From Semisulcospira habei (taxonomy: Eukaryota; Mollusca; Gastropoda; Semisulcospiridae), in NCBI GenBank assembly GCA_036245525.1, contig BTPG01000008.1, positions 29,543,253-29,607,252 of the forward strand: a stretch of DNA of 64,000 nt. Direction: 5' to 3'. How positions within the stretch are numbered: position 1 is the stretch's first letter; each line of letters opens with the position of its first letter. The position numbers were made by a program, and so were the translations under genes. The notes under the pieces were generated by a model. That model made no database searches and was not told the origin of the DNA. It worked only from the letters and a program-made list of their open reading frames with translations. Shown in pieces: positions 36,101 to 49,400 of this stretch.

Positions 36101-39100
36101 CCGATGCGGGGCCTGGACAAGACAGCGACCTTGGTCCGTAACACCTTCGCCTGCTCGGGTATTATGGAGCTCCTCACTCAGTCCTTGGTTCGTCGGGTGG
36201 AGGTATCCTGGCATCCTTCCATCTCTCCCCTCCTAGGAGACCTGCTGGTCCTCGCGGAGACCGCCAATTGCGCCGCCTACCATTCCTTGGTCAACGCGAT
36301 GGTGGCTTCGGCCAACTGCGACCGCATGCGTCGAGATGCCCTGCTCCGCCCCTGCAGTACGTTGCCGCCGGACCTGCGAGCGCAACTTCACCGTGCCCCT
36401 TGGGTGGACCCTTGCTGTTCGGCGACTCAGTCTCTATGGGTCGGCGGTTCGTTCCTCGTGATGTCTGTGCGACTTGGCCGGAGACGTTTCGTCGGACCTC
36501 TGGAGTTTTATCGGCGAGAGCGACCTCCGTCTACTATCTCTCGTCCGGATCCTGTGGACTCTTCCGCCGCCCCTTCGGTAACGACCGCCCTTCCTCGCAT
36601 CGGCCACTCGGAACGGTCTGCTCGTCGGGACCCAGCGTTGTGCGCTGACCAGAGGATCGCCACTGCTGCCGCGCCCGCTGACCCTTCCGGAGGGTCTGTT
36701 TGCCGGCACAGCGCCCGCCTCACTGAGCCCGGCCTGCAGCAGTCCGCCATGAGCCGTCCCACGTTGACTGGCCTTCATCCTCTCTCTCTCCCCGAGAAGC
36801 CCGCTGATCCTTCCGGAGGATCTACACGCCGGCATAGAGCCCTTCTCACTGAGTCCGGCCAGGAGAGACGTCAGCCTCAACCTGCGCGACACGGTCGCGC
36901 CCCCGACTCATCCCGTTCCACCGTCAGTTCGAGACACTTACGCTCGCCCCTCGAGCGTCGCTGGAGGGATGATTCACCTCGCCGGGATCGTCGCCGCTTC
37001 CCCCGGAGGATCTGAACGCCGGCATAGCGCCCTGTTCTCGGAGTCTGGCCAAGAGAGGCTTCAGCCTTAGCTTGCGCGACACGGTCGCACTCCAACTCCC
37101 TCCGTTCCACCTTCAGGTCACTTGATGGCTGATCAGAGGACTGCCACTGCTGCCACGCCCGCTGACCCTTCCGGAGGGTCTGTTTGCCGGCTCAGCGCCC
37201 GCCTCACTGAGCCCGGCCTGCAGCAGTCCGCCATGTGCCGTCCCACGTGACTGGCCTTCCTCTCCCGTCTCTCCCAGTTAAGCCCGCTGATCCTTCCGGA
37301 GGATCTGTACGCCGGCGTAGCGCCCTACTCACTGAGTCTGGCCAGCAGAGACGTCAGCCCTAGCTTGCGCGACTCGGTCGCGCCCCCGACTCCTGCCGTT
37401 CCACTTTCAGTTCAGGACACTGATGCGCACCGCTTGAGCGCCTTCGGTAGGATTGCCGTTCGGACGCAACCTCCGCCCCTGGGTCTTCACTCGGCGGATG
37501 GACGCCTTAGTCGCCTTAGCCCGACAGTCCTCCTCCAGTCCACGTCGAACTACCTGGACGACCTCCGGTTGCGCAACCAATCGGAGACTGCGCTAGCCAC
37601 GAACAGAGATGCTCTCCTGCACCTCCTAGCACACCTGGGCTTCCTAGTAGACGACGGCAAGTCGGATCTCTCCCCCTCCCGCCGGGTTGGGCATCTGGGT
37701 ATGGAATTAGCGACCAACCTCAACACGGTACGCCGTCCGGCGCCCCGGATCAAGAAGATGGCGGCTCTAGCCGACCAGTTTAGCTCGGGAGGATGCAGCC
37801 CCCGCCAGAGTCTGGCTTCAGTTGCTCGGTTTGATAAACGCCGCAGCGGATCTTATCCCGCTAGGGCGTCTCTACTCCCGGCCAATTCAACTGCATCTTC
37901 TTCTCCATTGGCTCACGTCTTCTGGTGACTTGATGACCGCGGTCCCAGTGTCCCAGATGCTCCGCCTGCACCTTCGTCGGTGGACCGACCATATGTGGCT
38001 AGCGTCGGGAGTTCCCTTAGCCTCTCCCCCTCCACAGGTCTCTCCTTGCGTCGATGCCAGCCTTCGGGGTGGGGGGCCCACCTCCTACCCGGTTCCTCGC
38101 GACGGCGGGCCCCTGGCCCTCACACTTGGCGCACACCCACATCAACTAGCTGGAGATGCGGGCCGTCTGGCGAGCCCTTCAGGCTGGGGAGTACCTCCTC
38201 AGACACCAGGAGCTTCTCGTGCGTTCGGACGACACGACGGTGGTCGCTTACATCCACAAGCAAGGTGGCACACGCTCCCCTGACCTGTGTATGCTCCTCT
38301 ACAGGACGAGATGTTGGTGCGAGGACCCGAGCAGTATCCTTCAAGCCCGGCACGTTCCCGGATGCCTGAATGTCTTGGCCGACTCTTGGTCTCGCCGTGA
38401 CCAACTCCTACACACGGAATGGACCCTGCGACAGGACATCTTTCGGATGATCTGCGCCCGCTGGGAGACTCCCCAGGTCGACTTCGTCGCCACCAGGTGG
38501 AACCACCAGCTCCCCCTCTTCGTCTCCCCGATTCCCGACCACCTTGCCTGGGCTGTCGATGCGCTCTCCATTCCCTGGGACGGACTTGTGGCCTATACCT
38601 GTCCCCCTACCGTCCTGGTTCCCTAAGTCCTCCTCTAACTTTGGAGCTGTTCGGCGTTCCTCCTGTTGGTCGCGCCGTTCGTCTGGAACCGCTCCTGGAC
38701 TACCGACCTGCTCAGCCTCGCCTCGGACCCGCCCCTGCTGCTGCCCACCCCGCGGGCCATGCTCAAGCAACCGCGCCAGCCGCTGTTCCACCCCTGCCCG
38801 GAGTGTCTCCGCCTTCACGCCTGGAGGTTGTGCGGCAAGCTCTCGGAGCTAGAGTCTACTCAGGTGCAGCAATGGAGGCGTTCGCTGCGGCCCGGAGACT
38901 GTCGACCCTTCGAGTCTACGAGGGAAGTGGCGAGTCCTCTGTTCCTGGTGCACCGATCATGGCCTTAAGCCCACGGATCTGACGCACCCTCCGCTGGCGG
39001 ACTTCTTTCTCTGGCTCTTCCGAGACCAAGGCCTAGCCCTCATCACGGTACGCGGTTACTTGTCCTTGATTGCGGACACCTATCGTCACCTGGGACGACC

Positions 39101-40423
39101 CGATCCGGGCGCCTGCAAGGACCTAGCCGACCTTATGGGACACTTCGGCATCCAGCGCCCGACACTCCGCTCGTTCCTTCCTCGCTGGGACCTACCCTGG
39201 GGGCTCACGTGGTTGAACTCCGCCCGCTTCGTACCATTACCTTTGGCCCAGCTCGCGGACTTGGCACGCACGACTGGCTTCCTGCTGGCACTGGCTACCG
39301 CTTCGCGCGGGAGCGAGCTACATGCGCCTTCAGCGCGCCCTGCCGGTCTGCAGTTCCGAACAGACGGCTCCGTCCGGCTGCTCACGGACCCGGCCTTTCT
39401 GGCAATAACAGGTCTCCTTTAACTCCGCCTCAAGGGATCACCATTAGGCCGCTGAGAGACTGACCCCGGTCCCAGGAGACCAGGCTACAGGATCCCGTGC
39501 GCGCCCTTCAAATCTATCTGCGGCGATCTAAGCTCGTCCGCAGGGGGCGGTCGCGCCTCTTCCTACCTCTAAGACCCAAACAGCGTGACATTATAGCCCA
39601 GATGATCTCTTCCTGGCTCCGCTGGGTCATACGCTCCGCTTATCAAGAGATAGCCCCTGAGGGAGCTAAGAGGCTGCACATTCTCGCACACGAGGTACGA
39701 GCTATGGCCACGAGCGTCGCGTTTGAGCGAAACGGCACTGTCAAGGACATCGTGGCAGCCGTGGGCTGAAACACCGAGTCGGTATTGCCCGTTCTACCTC
39801 CGGGACCTGGCTAGCCAGCGAGAGAATCTCGCACTGGTGGGGGACATCGCCGCGACGCAACACTCCCTCCCGGTGCCACCGGCACCGTAGGTATGCACTT
39901 CGCTAAAATTGTCGGGAGTGTGCCACGGGGTGGACGGCGTTGTCCTGTTGGGGGAGTTGTGGGCGGCACCCGCCTCCTCTTCGCAATTCTCCCATGTAGT
40001 CATGTCATCGGTAATGTTTTTGAGGAAATAAATTCATTTTTCTCTAAAAGGTATTTTTTCGAAAAATACTTACCGATGACATGACTCGGATAACCCTCCC
40101 TCCTGCCCCGCTTGCCGCTTTCGAGCGAAGTATCAGACTGAATGGTCTCGTGACCGGATCTGGTAAGGCAGGTATGGGGAGATAACTCTCGGCCCCTCTG
40201 GGGGGTTCCCCGAGGGCCCCTCGGGTTGTGTGGGCACACAACGGGCAAGTAGGCTAAAATTGAGCCTAGAAGTAGATATTCCCATGTAGTCATGTCATCG
40301 GTAAGTATTTTTCGAAAAAATACCTTTTAGAGAAAAATGAATTTTTCTGTGGGCTGGTGGGTGCCTGTTGGGTGGGGCTGGTGGCTCTGGCTGGTTGTCT
40401 TCCGCCCCCACCCAACCCTTTTT

Positions 40424-40485
<62 letters not shown>

Positions 40486-43400
40486 CCTCCCTCCCCCCCC
40501 CCCACCTTACCCCCTTTACCACTTCTCTCTAGCCATCTTTCTCTCTTTACGCTTTTTCCTTTTCCCTTCTTCCCTTTCCTCCTTCCTTGTTTTTTCCCCT
40601 TCCCCCCACCCCCCGCCCCCGTCTCTCTCTCTCTCTCTCCCCCCCCCCCCCCCCCCTTTATTTTTTTAGTTACCCTTGAAGACGGTTTCACAACTACCTA
40701 CTCTCCACTTATACCAATATTCTCTTACTGAATTTGATTATTTGCTTTGTTTTATTGACTTATTACTTGCTAAATGCTGGGTTTGTTTCTTCAAAAACAT
40801 TACCGATGACATGACTGAATGGGAATGGGAAGTGTCTACTACTTACTCATTCTAGCCTAAGAGCCAGTTGTGTTAAAACACAACCCGGAAGGCACTCGGG
40901 GAACCCCGAGGGGACCAAGAGTTGTCTCCCTATACCCACCACCCGGAAGCCGGGTACCCATAATCCCCCAGTCTAGTCTACTTAGGCGCACGATTCGGTC
41001 GTCTTGCGCTCGGCTCTAGCCTACGGACTTTGGTTTCGACCGGTTCTCTGGTTTCGGACTTGCTGTTGGAATGAAGAGCGGGAGATAGGATCGTTTCATC
41101 GGCCCTGCCTGTGCTGCTGCGTGGCTTTCTCGTCCCCACTGCTTAGCGCCTACGCTTCGACCTCTGGTGAGCTGTCCGGTGAGCTTCGCCGGTCGTGCCA
41201 GGCGGGTTTTGGACGTCTCCCCCCGTTCCCCTTCGGCGGAGAGGTAAGGTAGCGTGGTTGACGCTCGGCCGGTTCCCGGGCTGGGCACTGGTTTGTGCAG
41301 GTACGAAGTTTTTCATCTTCTTCTCACTGTAATTGCGCGCCCACTCACCTTCGGTGAATCGTAGCGAAGTTTCCTACGCATTTGTACCTTGGGTGTGGAG
41401 AATTCTTTTACTCCATGGCCTGATTAGCTGAGTGGCACAGCTTGGGTCACGCCTTGTCATCGCGTAGTTTGTTCGATACCAGCGCCTGTTCTGGCCCCTT
41501 TTCTGTTTTAACTTGCGGGATGGTTGTATAGATACGGGTGATGAATTTAAGCGCACACTCGCATACGCAGGCATACGCTGTGGACAAGTGCTCACGTACC
41601 TTAGAGAGTGGATATACGTTCCGGCGGGCAGCTTGGGGGTTTACGCTCCTTGGCAGGGCGGGCCCCTCGTGACAGGTCCACATAAAGTGGTGATTTACTG
41701 CCCCAGATGTTTTTCTTGTCTTGGTTGTCATTGCGTATTGAGTTGTACAGCATGCGGCCGGTGTTGTTTTTTCCACACACGGTCACCCTTAGTAATGATG
41801 TTTGGGGCCTGACTCCTTTTATCACAAGGGTTGGTACATATGTTGTTGCTCACCTTAGCGCTTGACGGCGGTGAATCTACCTCGTTACTGCACTGCTAGA
41901 TTGCAGACGTGCAGTTTGGTACCTCGCTTCCGTCATGACGTATTCGTCTTTTGTGTACATATGTTGTTCCCTCGCCTTAGCGCTTGGCGGCAGTGGGCCT
42001 ACTTGCTTACTGCACGGCTATTTGTAGGCGTGCAGTTTGGTACCTCGCTTCTGTCATGACATGTTTGACTTTTGCTACATATGTTGGTTGCTCACCTTAG
42101 TGCTTGATGGCAGTGAGTCGACCTTCTTGCTGCACTGCTGGCGTGCAGGCTTGACAGTCTGTTACCCCGCTTTGGTGCTTGTGTGTTTTGTTGTTACGAA
42201 GGCTACCTTTCGTGGCTTAGTCCCACAGGACTCGCCCGCAGGCCTTCGGGTGTGTTATCTGTTGCAGGGATGTGCTACCCATTCACACAGATGACAGTGG
42301 CTAGTTCAGCCCCCAGGGGTCTTTCGCCACTGCACCGGTTGCCCCGCCGACCATGCTTGCGTTGCAAGCGATCGGCACCGGTTTAGGCGCCTTCCGGACA
42401 CCGCGGATTTTCCGCACGACAACGCACTGACCTGGGAGAGAAGCCACACCAGATGTCACGACTAGTGCGCGAGCGTGGATCGTGGAGGCCGCTGCCAGGG
42501 GGAGCGCACGTGAACAGCCTCTGGCAAGGCCCGCTCGGTAAGACGCTTACGCACACGTCCGACTTCTTAGGACGTTGCAGTACACTACCACCTTGAGAGG
42601 ACAAGCAGCTTCTCGGCTGTAAGCTCCAGCCCGGCTGCTACTGGTAGGTGTGTTCTTCATGTCCAGGCAGCGCCCTTTTGGGACTAGGCCTGTCTTCCGA
42701 CACGGGAGGTGCCTCCTGCCACATTGGGATGATTGTGTCACCTGGCCTCAGCAGCGCGGATGGCAGCATTGAAGCGTCTGCAGGCGGGAGCGACCTATGC
42801 TGTTGGTGCTTGAAGGATCCCATTCCGCCCCGATGAAGAGGGGCATGCTGATGTCCTTCGCGCAAGGCAGATGATCCGGTGGCCGTCGGACAACCACTAG
42901 GTCGGGTCTCCTATGCGCAGGATGTGGATACGCCATCCAACGTATCCTTGGCACCGGTCGCTTGAGACCAGGACATCCCTGTGGGAAGCCCCACACCGGA
43001 TTCAGTGGACTAGTGCACGAAGTGGGCCTGGATCGATGAGGCCGCTTCCAGGAGGGAGCGCGCCTGGACTAAGCCTTCCAAGAAGCCATGTCCACTATCG
43101 GTCCCACTTGTCTCCAAGAAAGCCCGCGGGATCCCGCTGGGGGTCCCCCTTACCGGCAAGAAAGCCCGCCTCCCTCGGAGCCTGGCTCAGAGACATTCAC
43201 GTGCACGGCCAGGGACTCTAGTAAGGATGCTCGTCTCCAAGGGAGCGGAGACTACTATCAACACCTGCAAACGATGTGGAGGCTTCCAGTGGCCGTCGGA
43301 TATCCATACAGTCTGTCTCCTGTGCGCTGGGTGTGCTTCCGACCACACTTGTGACGTCTGTGCTACCTGGCCGGAGCTGCGATGGTCTAATCTCTGGAAC

Positions 43401-46400
43401 TTTTATAGGAGGGAGCCTCCTACCCTCTCGGGTACTTTGAAGATTGCCGAGATGCCTTCCGCTGTGCCCCCGGCACCGGACGTGCGAGACCAACTGGATC
43501 CGACACAGAAAACGCCACTGAGTAATCGAGGGATTAGTGCACAGAGTGGGAGTTCGACAGTCAAGACCACCTCCGTTAGAGAGCGCGCCCGGACACAGCT
43601 GGTGGAAAGAACCCGCCTCTCCCAAGAGCCTGGTTTGGTGGGACGCTCATGGCGTCCCTCCTCCACCGTCGTTCCCCACTCGTCTCTGAGGAAGCCGCCG
43701 GGATTCCGCTGGGGGTCCCCTGGCCGGCAAGAAACCCGCCTCTCCCAAGAGCCTGGTTCACAGAGACATACACGCACTCGCCCGGAGCCTCCTGGTTGTG
43801 AAGAGCGTAGACACAGGGATTCTACTAGACGTTATCGCTCTCCCTCGCAAGATCATAGGAGGACCTTCCCGCTCGGGTGCTTGGAGATTACCGAGACGCC
43901 TTCCGCTGTGCCCCCAGCACCGGACGCGCGAGGCCAACTTGATCCGACACAGAAGACACCACGGAGTATTCAACGGATTAGTGCACAGAAACCCGCCTCT
44001 CCCAAGAGCCTGGTTCGTTCCCACTCGTCTCTGTCCGCAGGGGTCCCCTTGCCGGCAAGCAACCCGCCTCTCCCAAGAGCCTGGTTCACAGAGACTTACA
44101 CGCACTCGTACGGAGCCTCCTGTTGGCGAAGATCGTAGGCGCCGGGATTCTTCTCTCCGTTATCGCTCTGCTTCACAAGATCGTAGGAGGACTTTCTCCA
44201 CTCATCGTTCGACAGATCAGGACTCCCTCGACTCAGACGGGTTTCGCCTTCTTCGCGTTCCCCATCTCGTTCGGACTCCCGTTCGTCCCGTTCCTCTTCC
44301 CATCGACCGGCCACTTCCCCTTCCCTCGTCCTCTCCGTTCCGTTCCTCCTCGTCACAGCCGTTCTCCTCGTCGGGACCCGCCTTCGGCTCTCAGGAGACC
44401 CTCGCCGCGTCGCTCCGTCTTTTGCTCTCCCCTTCAGAGGGAGTCTTCGACCTCTGCGGCTCGCCGTCAGCGGGATTCCTTCCCTCGGAGTCCTCGTCGC
44501 CCTCCTCGGTCGCCGGTTCCAGACAGCGGGACTTCGACACCCTGAGTTTGACGGCTGACGACCCCTCGGACTGGTTGCTCGGACGTCTCAGCCGTTCTCC
44601 TCTCCCTCTTCTTCGGCTTCAGTGCTGCGGTTCCGTCAGACCTGTCCTTCTGCGCGGATGGACACTCGGCCGGTGCTGGACGGGACATCCAAGGTCACCG
44701 CCGCCGCCCTGCTGCGGAAGTTTGCCCGGCATCGCCACCTGACTCACTGGGGGTTCTCATCTATCGTGGACACTGGGGAACCAAGGCGCAGCCCCTTCTC
44801 CCTGACGTCTAACCATCTCGACAACTCTCGTTGGGCACCCGGGGGGTGCCGGACTTCGGACAGGTGGTACCGCTTGGCTGTGCTCGTGGCGGAGGACCTA
44901 GCCACTACACGGAGTCGGATCTACGCACATTAGTCGTCTCTAAGCCCGGCTGCTCAAGCTACGCTTCCTACTTCCGTGATTCTTCTCGAGGTCCAACCCT
45001 CCGACCTTCGGACTTCGCGGACATGAGCGTGCTTAGCTTGGATCCGACGCGGACTACTAGGCCTTCTTCTTCTGCGCGTGGGAGGAAGGATAGGTCGCAG
45101 GAGCTTCTCCTCTCCGACAACGCAACAGCGGAGGTGTACTTCCAGGATCAGGGCAGCTGGCGATCCTCTGACCAGTGCGTACCCCCTACCCTGGTGCTTG
45201 GGGAAAGAACTTCAACTCCCTCCGTGCGTGACGCTACCTGGACCGACGGTAGATCTGGGCCAGTCTTCCCTGGTGGGACCTGTGGCTACACACGGAATGC
45301 ATCAGGACACCTTCGGAGGATCGGCGCATGAGACCAGGATGTTCCTGTGGAGGGTCTCCACAACGATTTCAGTGGACTAGGGCACAGGGGGGGGGGTTTT
45401 GACCGACGAGGCCGCTACCCTGACGGAGCGAGCCCGAACACAGGTTTTGAGAAGCAGAGAACTCGCCTCACAGAGCCCAGTTCAGAGAGTCGCGTTTGGC
45501 GACGTCCCACGTCCAATCTCGGTACCCACTCGTCTCCAAGTAAGCCGCCGGGATCCTGCTGGGGGTCCACTTGCCGGCAGATAACCCGCCTCTCCTCAGA
45601 ACCCGGTTTGGAGAGACTTACACGCGCTCGTCCGGAGCCTCCTGTCGACTCCCCTCGTGAGGAGTCATCGCATGCTACGTCTTGCCCTTGCAGCCATACG
45701 GCACCTGAGGGATGTTGCCATGGTGGATTGGTTAACGAGCTTCAGGAGCTACGACTCGCCCGGTCTGCCTACAGTTCGAGGGAACAATTACGTACAGCTC
45801 CTCTCGGACCATACCTTACCTGGACCGCCGCGCCTTGGTCCACGGGTTCACCTTGCGCCCGCTTACAGGGCGCTATTCCACCAGGAGACCACGTAGCAAA
45901 TCCCTGTACAAGCCTCACGTGTGCCTACGACATAGCCGTTCGCTACGGACGCGCTTGCCTCTTTGCCGGTTCCGGCACCACTGACGCTACATGCCGGACG
46001 TTCTTCCTGGCTACGCTCAGTCATACGTTCTGAATTACAGGACCCCTCCCTCAGGGAGGTTGGAGGCTACAGGTACGTTATCAAGGCACTTGCATGGCCA
46101 CGAACGTCACATTCGTCAGGGACTGTACTGTCTTACACTTCGTGGCTACTGGAGGCTGGCGGGCAGGATGACTTCGCCCGCCTCGATCGCAGAGTTCTGC
46201 CAGGCCAGCGAGACTCCTCGCTCTGGTGGGGGCCTTTTTGCGGGGGGCACAACTCCCTCCTGGCGCCTCAGCGCCGTAGGTATTCACCTACCTAGGGTCG
46301 TCGGGAGTTTGCGCTAGGGAGGACGGCCCTTGGGCCCTAAGGTGTGCTGGAGCGCGGCACCCACCTCCTATTCGCAATTCTCCCATTCAGTCATGTCATC

Positions 46401-49400
46401 GGTAATGTTTTTGAAGAAACAAATTCATTTTTCTTTAAAAGGTATTTTTTCGAAAAATACTTACCGATGACATGACTCAAACGACCCTCCCACCTGCCCC
46501 GCTTGCCGCTGGTGCGCTAAGTATCCTGACTGAGGGATTATGGGTACCCGGCTTCCGGGTGGTGGGTATAGGGAGACAACTCTTGGTCCCCTCGGGGTTC
46601 CCCGAGTGCCTCCCGGGTTGTGTTTTAACACAACTGGCTCTTAGGCTAGAATGAGTAAGTAGTAGACACTTCCCATTCCCATTCAGTCATGTCATCGGTA
46701 AGTATTTTTCGAAAAAATACCTTTTAAAGAAAAATGAATTTTTTTTACCGGGGTCCTCCCGTTTTCCCCCGAGGTAGTCCTCAACTTGAAGGTGATATAA
46801 AGTTTGCCTTCGGGTTGGTGTTTAGCAGGCTTTGTGTATTAGACACTCGGCCTACTTCGTACCCAAGGGTACTCCCCGTTCGTTCTCTCTCTCTTTCTCT
46901 CTCTCCGTCTCGCTCTCTCTCTCTCTCGTGCGAGCAAGAGAAGGTCTTTTACATCGACCATATGCCGGCCTTCATTACTTACAATCTGGCACCGCGCAAG
47001 GCCTTGTTCCAGAAAGACCGGATCCACCTGACTCCTGCCGGTACCAGAACACTGGCACTCAACATCAGGTTTGCTGGAGTGCCGCGCCGTGCACCAGGTG
47101 ACGGACCCATCGTAGATCGCCGCAACCAGCAGCATCAACAGCAGGATGACTGGTCTCATCAACACCATCACAACCAGTCGGGCAGTGGCAGAGGGCCAAA
47201 GTTTACGCACGTCCACTACTCCCAACCCAGCCTCTCCCAACATCACTCCCAGACAAATTGCCCCTCTACCAGCCACCCTCTATCCCCTAGTTCCCAGGCC
47301 AGCCACTTGCCTGCAAACTATGCCAGCCCCAGCCACTCCATGTCCAACCGTGTGCAACCTGGCCATCCCTCTGCGTACTGTCCTCAGCCAGGTCACGCCA
47401 AGCCATTTACAGTGACGGAGGAAGAGTTTCCCCGCATGCCGCCCCCGCCTCAGGACAACTCGAGAATCAACAGCGCTCTCCAGGCTCTGGCCACTCCTAA
47501 AACCGCAAGTACCCCGGCCAGGGGGTGGGAGACCCCTGCAGCTATCCCCGGAGGCAACGACTCGCAGGTAATGCGCGTACTGGCGCAGCTGCTTCAGCCA
47601 TTTATCCAGGGGTATATCAGTCAACAAACAGGTTTTTAGTTCATTGTTTAAAAAACAACATGTTTACAGCAACAACAAAACAAAAAACAACAACGATCGG
47701 TGGTGTTTCGTCGTTCCATTAATTCTAGCGATTGACAGTTCATTTCTGATTCTATTCCTTGATAAACGTGTGTATTTGACACCGCTATTACTTTACTTGT
47801 AGGCATTCGTTCGGGACTGTGCCTGTGGACTTTTATTTTATGTATTTGTATTTCTGACTGTTGAAGAACTCTTGTTAGCTTGTGGACAGTGCGCAGTAAG
47901 CAAAACTTTTGGTGATCAATGTGCCACTGTAGTGTTATGTATTTTGTGATGACCAAGAACAGTTACGATCATCATTTTCTGTGTCGTTCGTTCGTTCGTC
48001 GTGGATAAAGTCTCTCCGAGACTAGAATATCATTGATCCGTTAGTTTACTACTGTGTCGGAGTACTCTGTGTGTTTTATACGAGGTCAGTCAGTGCTTGT
48101 TCGAATACCAGCAGACTATCAGCGTGAAGGAAACTCGATTGAATCAAGACGATTCAATCAAGCTTCAATTTACCAGTGATAACTGTGTCTCCGCTTTACT
48201 TCGCTGAGCAGTATCGAGTTGAAAGCGGATTACCAAACCCCGGCCAGTATTGTGCTCGTGTGCGGCTGATACGCCTAACTGAACTTGCTATCGGGACTTT
48301 GATGTTCGAGCAGTTGGATTATTTCCCTGCCGACGAGTCTGCTAAATCATTTCATTGTGTCTTATCCATTTACCAGCTTTATATATACATCGGCATTTGT
48401 GCTGTTTCATTTAATAATCTCAACGTATACTTCCTTCTTTTGACATTTTACTTTGTAGTTGTTGTTGTTTGTTCTGTACAAATTTGCCTTACTCCGTAAT
48501 AGACATAAATTTGAAAGTTATGCGAATAGGGCATCTCAATGTTTTTCATTTGTACAATAAACTAACCGATATATCTGTCTACATTAGCAATCCCACACCG
48601 TTTCATTTATTTGGGCTTAGTGAGACGCGCCTTAGCTCGTGTGTGAGCGATGAAGCCATTAGTATTCCTAATTTTTCCTTGACTAGGAGAGACCCCTCGT
48701 CCCCAGGTCAAACAGGCATCGCTGTCTACATTCACAACTCCATTCAGCATTTAGTCCATAGACGCTTGGACTTGGAAACAGCAGACGTAGAGTGTTTGTG
48801 GTTGGAAGTGAAATGCCCTAAATCGACACCGCTACTAGTTGGATTCCTTTACAGAAACCCTGCCGCCACTTTTGAATGGTATGACCATTTTAGTCAGATC
48901 CTTGATAGAGCGTGCAAAAGAAAGGCTGACCTTCTTCTCATGGGAGATTTTAATATAGACTTCCTTAAGAATCACACTGCGTGGGATACAATATCTTCAT
49001 TGTTTGGTCTAGTCCAGTTAGTAAAATCGCCCACCAGAATTACTCAGAATACGTCCTCACTTATAGACCACATATACACTAATAAACCCAAAGCCGTCTA
49101 TAATGTTGAGGTTTCAAATCTAAGTGTTAGTGATCACTATCCAGTTGTTTGTTCATGGTCAAAAAAGATTCCGAAAGCAAAGAAGAACGGCCATACAACC
49201 ATAACATATCGATCATTCAAGAACTTTAACCATAATAAATTCCTATTTGATTTAAATAATACTCCGTTCAACGATGTACTTCTTTCCAATGACCCGGACA
49301 CTGCCCTTTCTATTTGGTACACTCTTTTTCTAACTGTATTAAACAAACACGCACCCCTTCGTGAGAGAAGGGTTAAATCAAACACTCTTCCTCCATGGTT

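Larger units (their letters stand above)
34235..40341 (+). mobile_element. DIRS retrotransposon E (nested in O)
   Basis: 6107 bp. Left end TTTATTTCCTC at 34235; inverted repeats 34235-34440 and 40116-40341. The ICR 39998-40086 repeats the same TTTATTTCC variant. Same subfamily as C (terminal CATTACCGATGACATGAC). It inserted upstream of a TTTTTC stretch. Internally it is rearranged: the gag finger and repeats appear twice. Confidence 0.94.
40782..46738 (+). mobile_element. DIRS retrotransposon F (nested in O, rearranged)
   Basis: 5957 bp. Inverted repeats 40782-40990 and 46515-46738; ICR 46389-46477. Subfamily as C and E. It inserted just before a run of T (46739). Gag repeats occur in three places and no RT palm is recognisable. 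Confidence 0.92.

Noticed and set aside
40337..40731. Open frames over the (CT)n tract on both strands
   Set aside because: They encode only Ser/Leu or Arg/Glu dipeptides from the simple repeat; no homologue, no splice or start context.
48469..48519. LINE ORF2 extended start at 48469
   Set aside because: The first codon there is TTG; the first ATG in frame is 48520, right before the conserved GHLNV motif.
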